A stretch of 60,000 nucleotides of DNA from Chrysomallon squamiferum (taxonomy: Eukaryota > Mollusca > Gastropoda > Neomphalida > Peltospiridae): assembly GCA_012295275.1 (NCBI GenBank), contig CM022672.1, positions 20,092,894 to 20,152,893 on the forward strand, read 5' to 3'. This document shows positions 12,359 through 26,700 of this stretch, piece after piece. A model generated the notes under the pieces. That model did not search any database. It was not told where the DNA came from and saw nothing but the letters and a program-made list of their open reading frames with translations. Position 1 is the first letter of the stretch. Every line of letters begins with the position of its first letter. The translations under genes were made by a program, and so were the position numbers.

Positions 12359-15300
12359 TATAAAGGTGTACTAAGATACATCCACATCTCTAACTGCACA
12401 AAACATGTCTGTTGTTAACAGACTGTTTTCTAACCATAAGAAACATTCAAAAAATATAATAGCTGTTTAATAATTTGATATCAATGCTATAGAAATTATG
12501 TAAAACTTGAAAGAATAAATGTGATACCAAAAATGTCCTTTCAAACAATGCATTTGCTAAGTGTATAAAGCTAAATACTAATATGAAATAATGTTCATGT
12601 ATATATAATACGTAATATGGAAACTATCATTCATTCAGTTGTTATGGATATCTATATCTACACAGATGAAGTATTGATTTTTATTTTCATTAGTCTATGT
12701 ATTTAAATGAAATGATATCTTTATGTATGAAAAACTTTAAGAGGGATTTAAAAAAGAATATGAAACAAAACACCAAAATAAACAAAAATTTAAAAATTTA
12801 AAAAAAAAACGAACAAAGAAACAAAGCAACATAAAATGACTATCATCTTCAATTTTGGTTTATTCAAAACAGTAACCTTTCACCCTACATCTTAATTTCA
12901 AATTCTCCTATTTTCACTGAATCACCATTGTATTCTCCACTTCACACAATCTCTTTTTTTTTTTTTTTTTTTTAAAACAAGTATAGATTTTGTTTTCCTC
13001 CACTAGTTTGCCAGGAAGGAAATTTGATTACAATTTCATGTAAGACCGTATTCATTGCATGACGTGACCTCTCTGGGTAGGTCATGCTCTACAAAGCACA
13101 CCTTTCTGAAGCAGTAATCAGGCATGGAGTGCTCTTTTTGTCAAGCTCTGTCAACAGAGTATGTCCTGTGTGGGGTGAATGGTCAAGATGAAAGCACTGC
13201 CACAGTGTGTTGGAAATCGACAAATAAACACACCTCACTGAAGTGAGACATTTTCTCTGCATACAAAATTCCATGATCCTTAATGACAATGCTAAGTGAA
13301 TCATTGATGGATCCTTGATAAACATAGCCACTTGTGGGAGATATGTGTTTCCACTGAGGACCACACTTTGATGTTCTCCATCTTCAACAAACTCCATATC
13401 AGACTGCATGTACAAGGACTATGTTTATAATTGCATTACTCAAAAAAATTACTCCTTTATAATTAGTTCTTTCTTCCAAGCACAATATAAGTTTCCCTAT
13501 ATGCAAAAAACAAACTATTCTGCAATATAGATTTTACAAACATTATTTTTAAGACTGCAAAATATTTAGTGTGTTCATCGTGGCAAAATAAAAATGTCAA
13601 AAATAGAAAAATGTTTGATTAATTTAGTTAAAACTCTGGCAAAAAAAACCTAAAAATTCTACAGATCCCCAAGAATATACACCCCAAAATAATATTCATA
13701 TGTTTCATTTAAAATATAATTTTTCAATATAATTTGAAACAGAAAAACATTTTCTGTCTCATAACTACAAGGTCTAAAATCAGTTAAAAATGGTCATTTA
13801 TGATATATCATTTAAAAAAAAAAAAAACTCCCTCTTGTTTAATATCATTGTAATAATAAATATTTAAGATTATTGACCATTTTAAAAAAAAAATTTAACT
13901 TTGTAGGACTGTTTGTTTTATATGTATCTAGTATGAAAATCCATTGTTTATTTTTTCATCTTTCTTGTACCCAGATATGCATCCAGACATACACACAGAC
14001 TAGCAGACACAAACCACAAGAAAACCCAAGAAAAAAAAAACTATGCTATTTTACAAGAAAACCCAACAGAAAAAAATATATATCCAAAAACATTAATGTA
14101 TTTACCAATACCTGATTATTAAATTAATTTTCATTAACAATAATAACACATCTGCGTTGTGTGTTTATGGGATCTTCCTCTCCACCTCTTTATAATTACA
14201 GTTTATCTTTTCAACCTAAAATCCAGGAGCCTGTTTCTAAATCCTCTGCAAATGGTCCCATCAGAGACTCATAAATAACAATGGTCATCCTAAGGTGACC
14301 TGTCCACTGATTGTGGTCATTTTAATCCTTCACCAGAAGACAGTCAAGCTGTCCTTTGTTAATGAAAAAATGCTATCTATTTGAAAACTTTCAGAAGAAA
14401 GTCTGCACCCTGAAAACTATCACCTTTGTTCCTAGAGATTAAGAGAAAAATTACCAACCTGTTGTTCTATTTTTTGAAATTTTCAATATCTTTTTTCTAT
14501 TTTTGATATTTAAATATTTAAATGCAAACATAGTATGGGAAAGTCAAAGACTATATATATTATGCTTTAAAGGTTAAACATTATTTTTGAACAGGAAAAT
14601 GTGTACAAGAATCAGTTGCAGATCAATGTTGTTTTGTTATATTTAATTGTCAAGATGCAATAACCATTATTATCAAGAACAAACACTCTCCCCCAAGGAG
14701 TTTCATAATAAATGCACTTCAACCTTGGATTCAGCTGTAAAAGTTAATAAATTTAAATATATTAATGAATAAATAAGGAAATTCATATTAATAGTAAAAA
14801 TACATCTTCTCACACAATAAAAAGAAAATTAATAATGGCATTTTGTAAATACAGATTAAAAATGCAGATGGAAAATTCTAATGTTAAATATATTTTTCTT
14901 TTTCTTTTTTCTTTTATTGAAGAGTTGCATTGTGTAGAATACTAAAGATGAAACATCAAATTCCCTGCATGCCTTTAATGAACCAGTGACAAACACATAA
15001 GAAAAATAGAGAAAACAGAAAGAGAAAAATCAAACATTCACAAAAAAATCTATAAAAATGTCCAAGGCAAATGAAGATAAGAGTTGAAAGTATGTTTATA
15101 TTGATGTTTCTTTTTTTTTAAAAACAGGAAAAAATAATAATAATAAAAAAATCTATAGAAAAAAGAAAATCTTTAAAAGTCAGAAGAATGTGTAACTGGC
15201 TTATAATATTGAAATTAATTATTTAATATAAATTTAAATACAGATGGCAATTACAAAACAGATTCATACGTTACTAACAGACACACATATTCTCTCATAT

Positions 15301-18300
15301 ATATATACAGAATACTTAAATCCATCTGTGAATTGTAATTAAAAGTAACCTTGATATCTTTCTCTATTCTCTGTAAGGAGATGAAAAAGAAACCAGCAGA
15401 GGTTAGTAAAAGAATCTGATAATGAACATGTCTGATAATAATGATGTCCTGTGGTATCCAATCATACATCCAAGTAGAGTATTATTGTACTAGGTAAACA
15501 ACACAGAGGTGTCTGTGTTCAGTAATCTGTTACAATGATCTCAAGTCAAAGAAGTAAAAAACAACACACATACACACAGTCACACACACAGACACAATAT
15601 ATAAACTACATACAAATTTATACCTACAACATACTTTATTATCCAATAAAACTGAGCAAATATATAATCTATATAACACAAAACATATGACGGATAAATG
15701 ATATTCAGTTCTGAGTAGTTCAGTGTGTATTGAAGAAGACAAGACCATTAATTAAATTACGCCTGAATGGATGAAAAGGAATCCTTATCTCAGTCATATT
15801 TTACTGTTGCATTGACATTTATATTCATATTTTCTTAAGATTTCAGAAAATTAAAATAAAAAATTCTGATGCATTCATTACTTTAATTTTTTCACAGATG
15901 TGTCTGAAATATATTAACAAAAATAAAATGCATTTATAAATAAATGAGTATGTGTTGATGTGTATATTTGTGTATGCTAGAGTTAGCTGGATGATTGAAC
16001 TGATAATTCATTGCTGGGTCCCACTGATTTGGTGAGGTGACTCAGTGGCACAAGTGGATATGTAGTTCAGGTATCAGCAGCGATCTTATGGTGGGACACT
16101 CTTGTAATTTCAAATCCATTTATCCTAATGTTCTTTACTACGTGTGAATGTCTATATACTGTGAGTATTTATATTTAGCTATTTGTGCATAATGTGTGTA
16201 TGTCCTGGGTGTTTTTTTTATGTGGATTTTTGTATTTATGGATGTATATATGTATATTCAGGTATTAGTATGTTTAAATGTATTTGAAAACTGAGCAGAT
16301 ATATACTAGTGTTGTGAAGCTAAAGCTGTAAAAAAAAATGTAATTTAAGAAAACCAATTTTTATTTTAAAAAATGAAGTCTTCAAACAAAATTTCTTGAA
16401 AAACCATCATGCTTACTTCACTGGTCGATGCCAGCCAATTAACAACAAGCCAAGTTTCTCCAAGTGAGATTAAACAAACGCCAATTATAAAGTCCTCCCT
16501 AGTTCTAAGTGGGATGAATTTCATCAGAAAGTCGTTGATATTCGGTTTAGAAATTGATCTCCAAGTTAGCCGCTGAAGCTGTGCACACAATCAAACCATA
16601 ATCAAAGAAGAATCTCGTGGTACAATAACCCATAAACTGTTTGAAGTGTATTAATATCTCCTCTTCTCATCCAAATTTTCCAATTACTGATTTCAGAGCC
16701 TTTGACAACTCACAGGAATTAATCTCTGGTGCAACCAGTGCAGGAAATGAAGAAATGTACATGTACTTGGGTGACTAAACAAAACATCTGTGCTGTGTGG
16801 AGAAATCTGTGCTATCATCTTACTGACATATTAATTATTATAATTTTAATTTTATGTTTTAATCTGCAGTAATCAGATAATTTAATTACAGCATTTTTAA
16901 TTTTTTTATTTATTATTTAAAATCCTAAGGCATGTTACAAACATTTTATTATCTTTATACTTCAGAGGCATGTAAATATTAATTACTGAAGTTTTTTTTT
17001 TTTTTTTATTTTTATTTTATTTTTAGAAAGGCATATTACAAATGTTAATTATTGCATTTTTAATTTTAATATCATTATTAATCCTAAATCATTACTGATT
17101 TTTATATCTATTATTGAACTCTTAAAAAATTATTTGCTATTTTTAAACCAGTCATCTTGAAAGATATTAATAATCTTTTATCATCACTGTTAATAAAATT
17201 GAGACATTAAAGGGTTTTTTTCAAAATTATTAGTTTTTTTAAATCAAAACAAACCTTAGAGATTATGATTAATTGCACAACTTTTTTTTTATACTTTAGT
17301 TTTATTGTAAAGTAGGTATGTGTGAATACTTCCATTATTCTTAGCCAGATAATGAAATTAAATATATATATTTTTTAATGAAATAATTTGCTGTTTATCC
17401 TTTGTTTGATACATTCAAATTCTTTCTTCCTTTTTATTTTTATTAATTTTTTCCCATTTTCTGTTGAGTCTTATTATTTTCTTTTTCATTTACCCCTTCT
17501 TTGTTATTTTTTTTTTTTTTTTTTTCAATTTTATATTACAAAAGCTATTAATTCTCCAGATAATAACATGTTTTTAACAAACAGAAATGAAATATTTTGT
17601 TTCCACGGTAACTCCCTGGTGAGATAGCGCAGTTTCAATTTTAATGGAAGAACACTTTAAAAGTGTATAATTAAAATCAAAATGACATTGATTTAATAAT
17701 TCATGTACTGCCAGGGAAATACATTACACACGTGCTCTTGAAAAAATACTATATTTAACATTCTGTGGCTTGCAGTAGCTATTTTCATTGTCATGACAAC
17801 GCATTTGGTTATGTTGAATTTTAAATTCATGTTTTTAAAGTCATAAACATTTTATAATGTTTATAATAATTTGATAATCAACAAACTTTAATTTCAGTTT
17901 GACTCATTTTATTTAATCCACAAAATGAAATTTAAAAAAAAAAAAATTTAGTCACAATAACTGAAATTTATCATTTTGTTTGTTGATATCAAAATGCCTG
18001 TTTGTTTGACTATGTATGTTACAGGAAACAAGTTCAAAGACTACTGAAGTTGACCCATAGTTCTGAAGTGTGTCTGTACTTTACATTAGTGAGTTTATAA
18101 AGCACTTTCTGACATGTTAAATATGTACCATATAAATGAATGCAGTAACACACAGTAACAAACAAATTACAATTCTTTAATGACTCTTAACCACTTACAG
18201 GCTGAGGTAAGTGGTGAGATGGTGTCTGGCAATTTATTACTATGAGGAAGGAAATGTATTGCACTTTAATAATTACAAATTAATTTTTTTTTTTTATTTC

Positions 18301-18355
18301 TTTTTTCATGGCACCTGATCCATCCAGTATTAATTTAAAATAATTATATTATTTT

Positions 18356-18357
<2 letters not shown>

Positions 18358-18386
<29 letters not shown>
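18358..18386. repeat. Poly(T) run, 29 bases
   Basis: An uninterrupted T homopolymer lying 60-90 bases before the hAT element. Confidence 0.95.
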
Positions 18387-18395
<9 letters not shown>

Positions 18396-18452
18396 ATTTT
18401 ATCTGACTGCTGAGTAACAGCAAAATAAATTTGGCATCAATATATCCTACAG

Positions 18453-18966
18453 CAGTGCTGCCCAACCTTTTCCAAACATGGGCCAGATTTAAGAAAAAAC
18501 GATGCCAGTGGGCTGGACTCACATTTCTAGCCTATCATTTTTTAATACAACTACTTGAAATGGTTTGAAAAAGTATTCAGAACTGAAAACATTGATTCTA
18601 TTATTCTGTTTATAGAAATTATCCATTATACAATTATAATTCATAACTCAGTTTAAACATAGGGGTCCTACATATGATACTATTTCTATTACTTCTTCAC
18701 TGCTATCAAAAAATTAAAATCTCCAGATATTACATGAATACGAAATGACCGTTAAATTTTTTGATTTAGAACCTTACATTCTATAAAACAAATTTAACAA
18801 TTGATCAAGATAAAGAAAACATTTGTTCAAATAAATGGCTTTGTATTTCAATAATAAAACAATTTTATTGAATAATTAAGGAATAAATTGAAGACCGACT
18901 AGCAGGCCGGATTCTAAGGCTTCGTGGTCCGGATCCAGCCCGCGGGCCGGATGCTGGGCAGCACTG
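18453..18966. mobile_element. Non-autonomous hAT DNA transposon (514 bp)
   Basis: The ends are 12-base perfect terminal inverted repeats, CAGTGCTGCCCA and TGGGCAGCACTG. They are flanked by an imperfect 8-base target duplication (TCCTACAG at 18445-18452, TCCTGGAG at 18967-18974, 6 of 8 identical). Eight-base duplications and CAGTG-type ends are diagnostic of hAT elements. The subterminal GGCCGGAT and CCGCGGGCCGG words are typical of the superfamily. The inside is AT-rich with no transposase frame, so it would have relied on a transposase from elsewhere. Confidence 0.85.
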
Positions 18967-21777
18967 TCCTGGAGTATAATTATCATATTTTGATTTCTGG
19001 CATTTCATATTAATTAACGTTAGTAATAACTGGCATTCTACTTGCAGAAATAAATTTTTATGTCATTTACAATTTTACTTTATTGTAACAAGAGATTTGC
19101 TATTGTAACTGGATATGATTCTGGGGTTTTTATTTTGTTCTGACAATCTCCTTTTTTCATTTTTTTTTATTTTTTATATAAATAAAGTGATTTTGAAACT
19201 TTCCTTTATTGTAATAATCAATCACAATTTTGCAAGTAGATATAAAAAGTTTTGTTGGCATATTTCTTCATTTTTATGACAATCAGTTTTGCCAGCAGAA
19301 GTATATCAATATGAAACTGGGAATATTTCCTCTATTGTGATAATTACAGTTTTGCTATTGAATGGACATAAGTGTTTTGGCATATATCCTTTATTGTGGC
19401 AATCGCAATTCTGCTTCTAGATGTGAATGTGATTTGGGAGTTTCCCCTATATTAATTCACTCAGGTGACAAAGTGTTATGTTGCCACTTTATAACTTACA
19501 CCCACTTAGTGCTTTTTTGTGTAACTCTGTTCTTGTGGTAAGTGGTTAAATTGCTCTTGACAAACTCATTTATATCACTTATTACTTTACTAGATGCAAC
19601 TTCCCCCCAGGCTGTGGCCAGAACACAACCATGTGTAAATGTGTTGTGTGAAATATTGACTAGCTGTCAGCCAATCCATATAACAGTATCATTACACTAT
19701 TTTCCTGTTCACTGGTTTTCATTTAGCTTTAAACAACAATTTTTACATGTGTCATAAGCTGCCATTCCATACGTAAGGCTTTCAACTGCAAAGTCTGTGG
19801 AACATGTAATTTGCAGTTTAGAAAACAGCTTTTGTTAAATGTTAATTTTTTCTTTATCTTGGTCTTTTAACATTTGGAAAGCCAAAGGAAAAAAAAAAAA
19901 ATTATAATAAGAAACAAAAATATCAAAAACAATTTGTTATTTCTGTACAACTAAAGTGTTGATTGTAATTATTTGTATTATTACAAATTGTAACTTTTCT
20001 TGTATTTTTCACTTGTTTTCTTTTTATTTAAAAAAATAAAAATAAAATTACTTGATATATAATATTTTAAAAGATCTTTGAAAACTATAATAAATTATAA
20101 AATTTGCAAGGATATTAATCATTTGAATATATTGATATAACAAGTTTAGCTGAAAAGCAAAGTAATAATTTTGGTAATTCTGTAATCCATTTGTCATAAT
20201 TCAATGTAAAAATGATATATACAAATACACAGATTGTGCATTAGGCAAGACATTACTATGAGGGTTTTTTTCTCCATTTTTAATTTATATTTTTTACATC
20301 TTCAGTATACAAGTTTTATGGAAATGCTTAAAGTAAATACTATTCTCATGGAAATTAAGTTTTCTTTTCAACAAATTATATAATACTGATGCCATTCATC
20401 TGAAATGTTCATGCTTGTAATTTCATCTTCCATGAATCACTGTAATATAGCTGCTAACGAAAAATACGATAATACGAGCTAATGCCATTTACTTGAATAT
20501 AAGCAACATTAAATAAACATCATTGTCTTGTACTGTGCATTACAGCCTCACTTCTCTGATATAAACTGAAATGAAATGATAAAATTATTTAAATTGAAAA
20601 TGATTCCCCCTCTCCAATGCTGGCTGTATTAAACTGCTCATCCCTTTTCAAGTGAAAAAAGTTTTACTGCTTGTAATTTTCTCTTCTAACCCTTGGCCCA
20701 TAAAATGGAATTGAGGAATGCAAAAATGTAAACGACTGATGCAGCAGTTACAGGCAATGTTTACTGTGTTTATGATTTTCAGATAAACTTCCCCCTTCCA
20801 GTACGAATACCAAACTTAATGCTTGCCCATAAATAAAATTTAAAAAAAGGCTCTCGTAGCAAGTGATACAGGAAATATCATTTACTTATCCCAAAAATAT
20901 TTTTTCATTTCTTACTCATTTGACTTTTTAGAATGCTATTATCACAGCGATATCTAAAAGAAAAGGAAAAAAGCAAAGAAAACCTCCTTGTAATATCAAC
21001 ATATGCTGCCTGGTCTTCTTTATCTACTTGTATTACTATCTGCTTAAGTATATTGTTTACTGAGTTGATAATCATTGATGAACCTTTCCTTCTAGACATT
21101 TAAACCTTTATCATAAAGATAAAAGAAAGGAAAAAAAGGAAATTAAAAATGAAACAAAAGAAAGAAAGGAAAGAGTAAAAGAAGGAAAGAATAAATAAGG
21201 TTGAAAACATAAAGAAAGAGAATATTTATTTTGTCATGTTTATGAATGATAAAAATGATAGGCATAATATAATATATGTTAAATATTACTGATCTTTCTT
21301 TCTATAGGCAAATATACAGTTAAGCTTTAGTCAAATTAATTTATTAATAAAAAAACAAAAACTTAAAATAAATCCTACTATAGTAGATAAAAAACACAAA
21401 AAAACAAAACACAATTGTCTGTATATACTGTCATTAACAAAGCAAAATTTCACTTCTGTATTATTACATTTTTCTGGACAAAGATGATATTTACACTAGC
21501 ATTTGTAGATTAAGCCACTAGTCAGGTAAAGAGAATTATATATAAATAATTGGATGATAAGATTATGATGTTTACATTTAATCCCTGGAAATCCTGAAAT
21601 GTTTATTCTGATTCAGCGAATAATAAAATGTATAGCATTTCTGGAATGTTGACAATGTTCCAAGCAATGTACATACATACTGGTAATAATTTGTAATAAT
21701 AATAAATACATTAATTAATTAAAAGAAAATATAAACAGATCCATACAAAAATAATAAATGTTTAAATGTGGCGGAAA

Positions 21778-21910
21778 ACTTGGTTTTCAATTTCTGTCTT
21801 TTGGCAATATTAGAGAAAAATGTTAAATAAACTTGAAAGATTACTTGGTTTTCAATTTCTGTCTTTTGGCAATATTAGAGAAAAATGTTAAATAAACTTG
21901 AAAGATTACT
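21778..21910. repeat. Perfect 65-bp tandem duplication
   Basis: 21778-21842 is repeated without a single difference at 21843-21907, with three more matching bases after it. The unit starts ACTTGGTTTTCAATTTCTG. The sequence is not low-complexity, so this is a recent duplication, a polymorphism or an assembly artefact. Confidence 0.95.
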
Positions 21911-23687
21911 GTTTTTGTTTTGTTTTGTTTTTTAATTTAAAGAATAAATCAATTAATGTAAATTAACATAGTGCAGCAAATTCCCTGTGTCAGACTATGA
22001 ATTCATAATCATCTTTAGTACCAACTAATCAATAACCTCTTCACTTCTAAGGGTGTAATGCAATATAACAGAAGTATAAACTTCAGCTATTGTACAAGTA
22101 GACAATACCAACACTATACTACACTGATAATATAACATTGATGCTTTTATAACTCAGTGTATTTTGTGACTAAAGAAAGTAGTCACCTACTACAGTGCAA
22201 CAGAATTCAAAATCACAACAGAGAGTAACAAAGATAAATGAAATCATGTTAAATCCAAATTTCAGTAAATGAAATGTGCTAAAATGAAATCTGACAGTAA
22301 ATCTGCATGTCTAGAAATAGAGTAAATAAAATCTTGTAATCAAAATTAAATATTATAAATGAAATGTGAAATAAAAATTTAATTACAATAAATGAAATCC
22401 AATATTAAATGAATATATAGCAAATGAAAAGTTCTGAACAGAAGGAATGTGATGAGAAAAAAGGCAGTTGTCAGTGTTTAAATTCTCAAGAAATTCTGCA
22501 TTAAACATTTGATCAGAGTCATTTCCTTTCATTCTTGCACAGGAAATGCAGGCAGTGACTTGCCATTTGCTGCCTCCTTGCTCACTGAGAACTTTTCAAG
22601 CTGGTTTTTATGATATCTAATGTGAAAATATTACTCCCTGAAAATGGAACTGAAGCATAAAGGAACAAAACAGACCACCCAAGACTGGAACTTCAAAGCT
22701 GCACACATATTTTTATCAAATGGACTGTAGAGTGCAAAATCATATCAGTGTCATGTGTTTCTTTTATGCAGAAATAATAATAATTATTATTTTTATTATT
22801 AAAATTAGTGGTAGGGACTCTCTTGACCCAGGAGAAAGAAATGAAAATGAAATTTTTATTATTATTATTTTTTAATTAAATAAAAATACTTTTTACAAAT
22901 ATGCACAATGTAAAAAGTTGTAAATCTATATGTTTAGATGTACTGTGAATGTATCTAACAGTACAAAAATTACTGTTTACTAAAGTCAGTGGCATCTACT
23001 GTTTTGATTGTGGAGTAAGAAAAAATGTGAATAAAGTTTTCTTAAATAAACTACTTATTATGAGTGCTGTATACTCTGAAGGTATTGTTGCAATACGCTT
23101 TGATTTTTATGTATAAAAGTAGAAAGTGATTCACTAATTTCATTGTTTTGCAAAGTTATAGTTATATGAAGAATCACTTTTACAACACATTTGTATAAAT
23201 TTAGTACTTTTGTTTTTGGTTTTATTAATGCTTTTTATTTAAAGAATTATTATTATTATTATTAGGGTTTTTTTAAATCATAAATAAGTTGTCCATAAAT
23301 TTTAAAATACATCTGTTAGAAATTACAGTTCCACAGACAAGAAAATAATAATACTATTTTTTAATAAATAAATCCTGCCAAAAAGAAAAAGAAAAGAAAA
23401 TTAACTGTATTTTGGCAAGTCAGAAATTCATGTCTATCGAAGCATGCAACTTCAAGTGTGAATTATGCTTCCATGCTGCATAATTGGTGTCTCCAATCCA
23501 GTCTCATTATTATCACTCTGGCTCCTGAACCCTGGTGGGCAATAATTGCCAACCATTGAAAAGCCTAGACATGTGTTTTGTATTTGCCGACATTTGTATC
23601 TGTCAGTGACCTTAAAGGTAAATATTTTTTGGGAAAAACACATGTCATCTTTCGCACTGGTGATTATGATTAATTACCTCCCTTAGG

Positions 23688-23723
23688 GAAGCAGGCAATC
23701 ACCTTCCAGTGATTGGCTGCTTC
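23688..23723. other. Inverted repeat: 15-bp stem, 6-base loop
   Basis: GAAGCAGGCAATCAC (23688-23702) pairs with GTGATTGGCTGCTTC (23709-23723) at 14 of 15 positions around the loop CTTCCA. It lies in a GC-richer, non-repetitive island of the giant intron. It may be a regulatory palindrome or part of a structured RNA; the stem is shorter than a typical microRNA precursor. Confidence 0.6.
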
Positions 23724-26700
23724 TCTGGAACAAGTGACACGTGCAGCGTTATTCTCTTTAAAGTTGTAAAACTTCCACGGGTCAGAGAACAGACAAAAAT
23801 CTGTATTTGTCACAGTGAGATGTGAATAATTATATAACTCTTCTTATTTTTTTTTTTTTTTTTAAACAGGATGAATAGATGAACAGATAATTAAATAAAT
23901 GAACTAAATTAAAGATAATTAACCAAAAGGATAAAGGAATTATTATTCAAGCTTTTAAACAAATGAGTGAATAAATAAATAAATAATAAATTTTAAAAAT
24001 TGAGTAATGTAACAATAAACTGCAATAAATTATTCCAAATGATATAAATTAATGCCAAAAAAAAAAAAAAGAGATCAAAACATCATTTGAATTCCAAGAT
24101 ATACCATAAATCCTAAAATCAATTTTAGAGGCATCTTAACTGATAGCATGAGCCGAGCTGGATAAATAATTATTTTTTAATAGCAGTGATGGATATTTTA
24201 GTTTCTGAAAGTTCTAAAAGTCTGGCATTTGCTTTTCTATATCTTTTGACTGAAACAAACACAACTTTTTCACAAAAGATTAACTGTTCTGTTATTCCTT
24301 AAAAAATATAAAAATAATAAAAATAATAATAATAATAATAATAAAAAACGAAACAACAACCACAACATTAAAATGCATTGTAGAAAACTAAGCTTTAAAA
24401 GATTAACTTGAAAGGAAACCTGAATTCAGGGCATCATGAACAATTAGAAGCTAGTCTTCTATTCTATGATTTATAGCACACACAAACTGCACATCATCTG
24501 CTTTGGTCAGACTGCCAGGTAAACATAGTATTGAGTACTGCAGGTAGATCATACCATATGGTTAAGATATCAACATTCTAACAGCAGGCTACACCATAAA
24601 AATTCTGCAATGTACAGAAGCTTATAAAATGGTTGACATACAACTGTGCTATCTCACATACAACAGTGCTAACTCACATATAACAGTGAAAAAATAACAA
24701 AAGAAGAAAAACTGAAGATGGAAAAAAGGAAATTAAACACAGAATTTTTTTTGGATTTAATTTAAAAATAATTTTAATTTACATAGAAATGTATTTTATT
24801 TTTTTAAGAATAAGAACAAAATGAAGTAAAAACAAAATCCAGAATTTAATTATATATGAGATGTACTTCATATGAATTAAAACAATCTAATAAATAATTT
24901 AAAAAAAACTAATAATAATAATAATAATAATAAATAAAACTGAAAAATAACAAGATGAAATCAAAGAATTGTTTTCCATTACCAAATATCTATTAAGGAT
25001 TATATGAACTAATTTTACAATAACATCAGGATTGTGTTCAGTCAAGAAAGTAACTCTCACCTGATGTGAAATAGAGAAAAAACAAAAAATCTTCATTGTC
25101 AGTGTGTCATCTAGCACAGTTAAAGAAATACCTTGACACTTTACACTTTACAGTTTGGTAAATAAAATACAATGATGCTTTATATTTAACAATGTGGTAA
25201 TATGTATTTTGTTTTATCAATTAAAAAACATATGTCACAGTAGAAACTTAAAATTATTGTACTGGATCCCTTAACAGAACATATTACAATCTTCAGAAAA
25301 GAGAAATACATAGTTTAATTTCTGATCTTTTTAAAATAGAGTTTCTGTATGTTTTGTGGATCAATTTCTAAGCACATTATTGTCTTTTTTTTTTAATTTA
25401 AATTTCAGTCAACTAAAATAAATTCATAATTACATTTCTGTATTTTAATCTTTATAAAATATATCACATAGCTTCTGAATATTCCTAATACTCAAAACCC
25501 ACTTCTGTCACAGCCAATGGGACCACAAAGATAGCCATTTTGAAGCCTGTCTTCTTGGTATTTTTTTTGTGAAACCTATATTGATTTTTGAAAAAAAAAG
25601 AATGAAAAGGCATCAGTAACAAGACAGATGTGTGGTATGACAAACACCACTTGGTAGTTCTCATCTTTCCATGTGACAAACAAAAGAGGCGCGACGGCCC
25701 CATATCGCATTAACCCGATTTGGGTCATCAGGCCCATCAATATGAAACAGACTGGATTGTGCGAGTGTCTCTGGTTGACAGAGCACCCGTGGTGCTGCAC
25801 AGAGATACCTGGTTAGCTTAAATAAGTCACAGTGTTCACTCTACAAAGAGAAGATTGACTGTGAACAATGGACAAAGCTCCAGGTGTAATGAAGCGAATG
25901 CGAACAAAAAGAACATCATTCAGAAATGGTTGTTTTTATTTCCATTGCTTTTTTTTTTTTTCCCTTGTTTTTTTTTTTTTAATGTATTTTTTTAAAAATA
26001 TGTAGACTGTTACAGCTAAGAGGTATGCTATAGTCATAGTTCAAAATATGTTTTGATGTTTTTTTTGTATTTTTGGATATTTTTTTTTGTTGTCTATATG
26101 TGTGTGTGTCTTAGTTCTATCAATAACTGTTTCTACATTTAAATATAGAAAAGTTAAAAAAAAAAAATAATAATAATAATAATAATAATAAAATAAAAAG
26201 GCACAGAAAAATGATTAATAAAGAAATTAATTACATATGAAGGAAGTTTTTTTAATTTTATTATTTTTTGTGCAGATGTCTGATAATGATATAAGAATAG
26301 TTAAACTGAAGGATGTCAATTAATAAAGAGCAAAGTTATCAGTATCAAATCATGTTTAATACCAAGTAGCCATCATTTTCTTCACAGCATATCTGAAATG
26401 TGGTAGAAGCAGACAAAACCCAGACATCGCTGTGGACTGATAAAAACATGATAAGATACACAAGAGTTTGTGCTAATCTATTCTATTGTCAGTATAGAAA
26501 TACAGAAAGTCAGAATAAGATGCTTAAAGTTAAAAGGTTACTATATGAAATATAAACATGCTGAATATAGCCACTTCAAAATTCAAGTTTTGAAAACAAA
26601 AAAGTAAACTGGTTTTTTTTTGTTCAGGTTCACAAATCAAGGTGCATTTATTTCAAAAGACTGTAAAACATTTGACAGAGGTGAATTTATATAAATATTA

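Noticed and set aside
16366-16590. 74-codon minus-strand open frame
   Set aside because: No recognised domain; more likely a non-repetitive intronic island.
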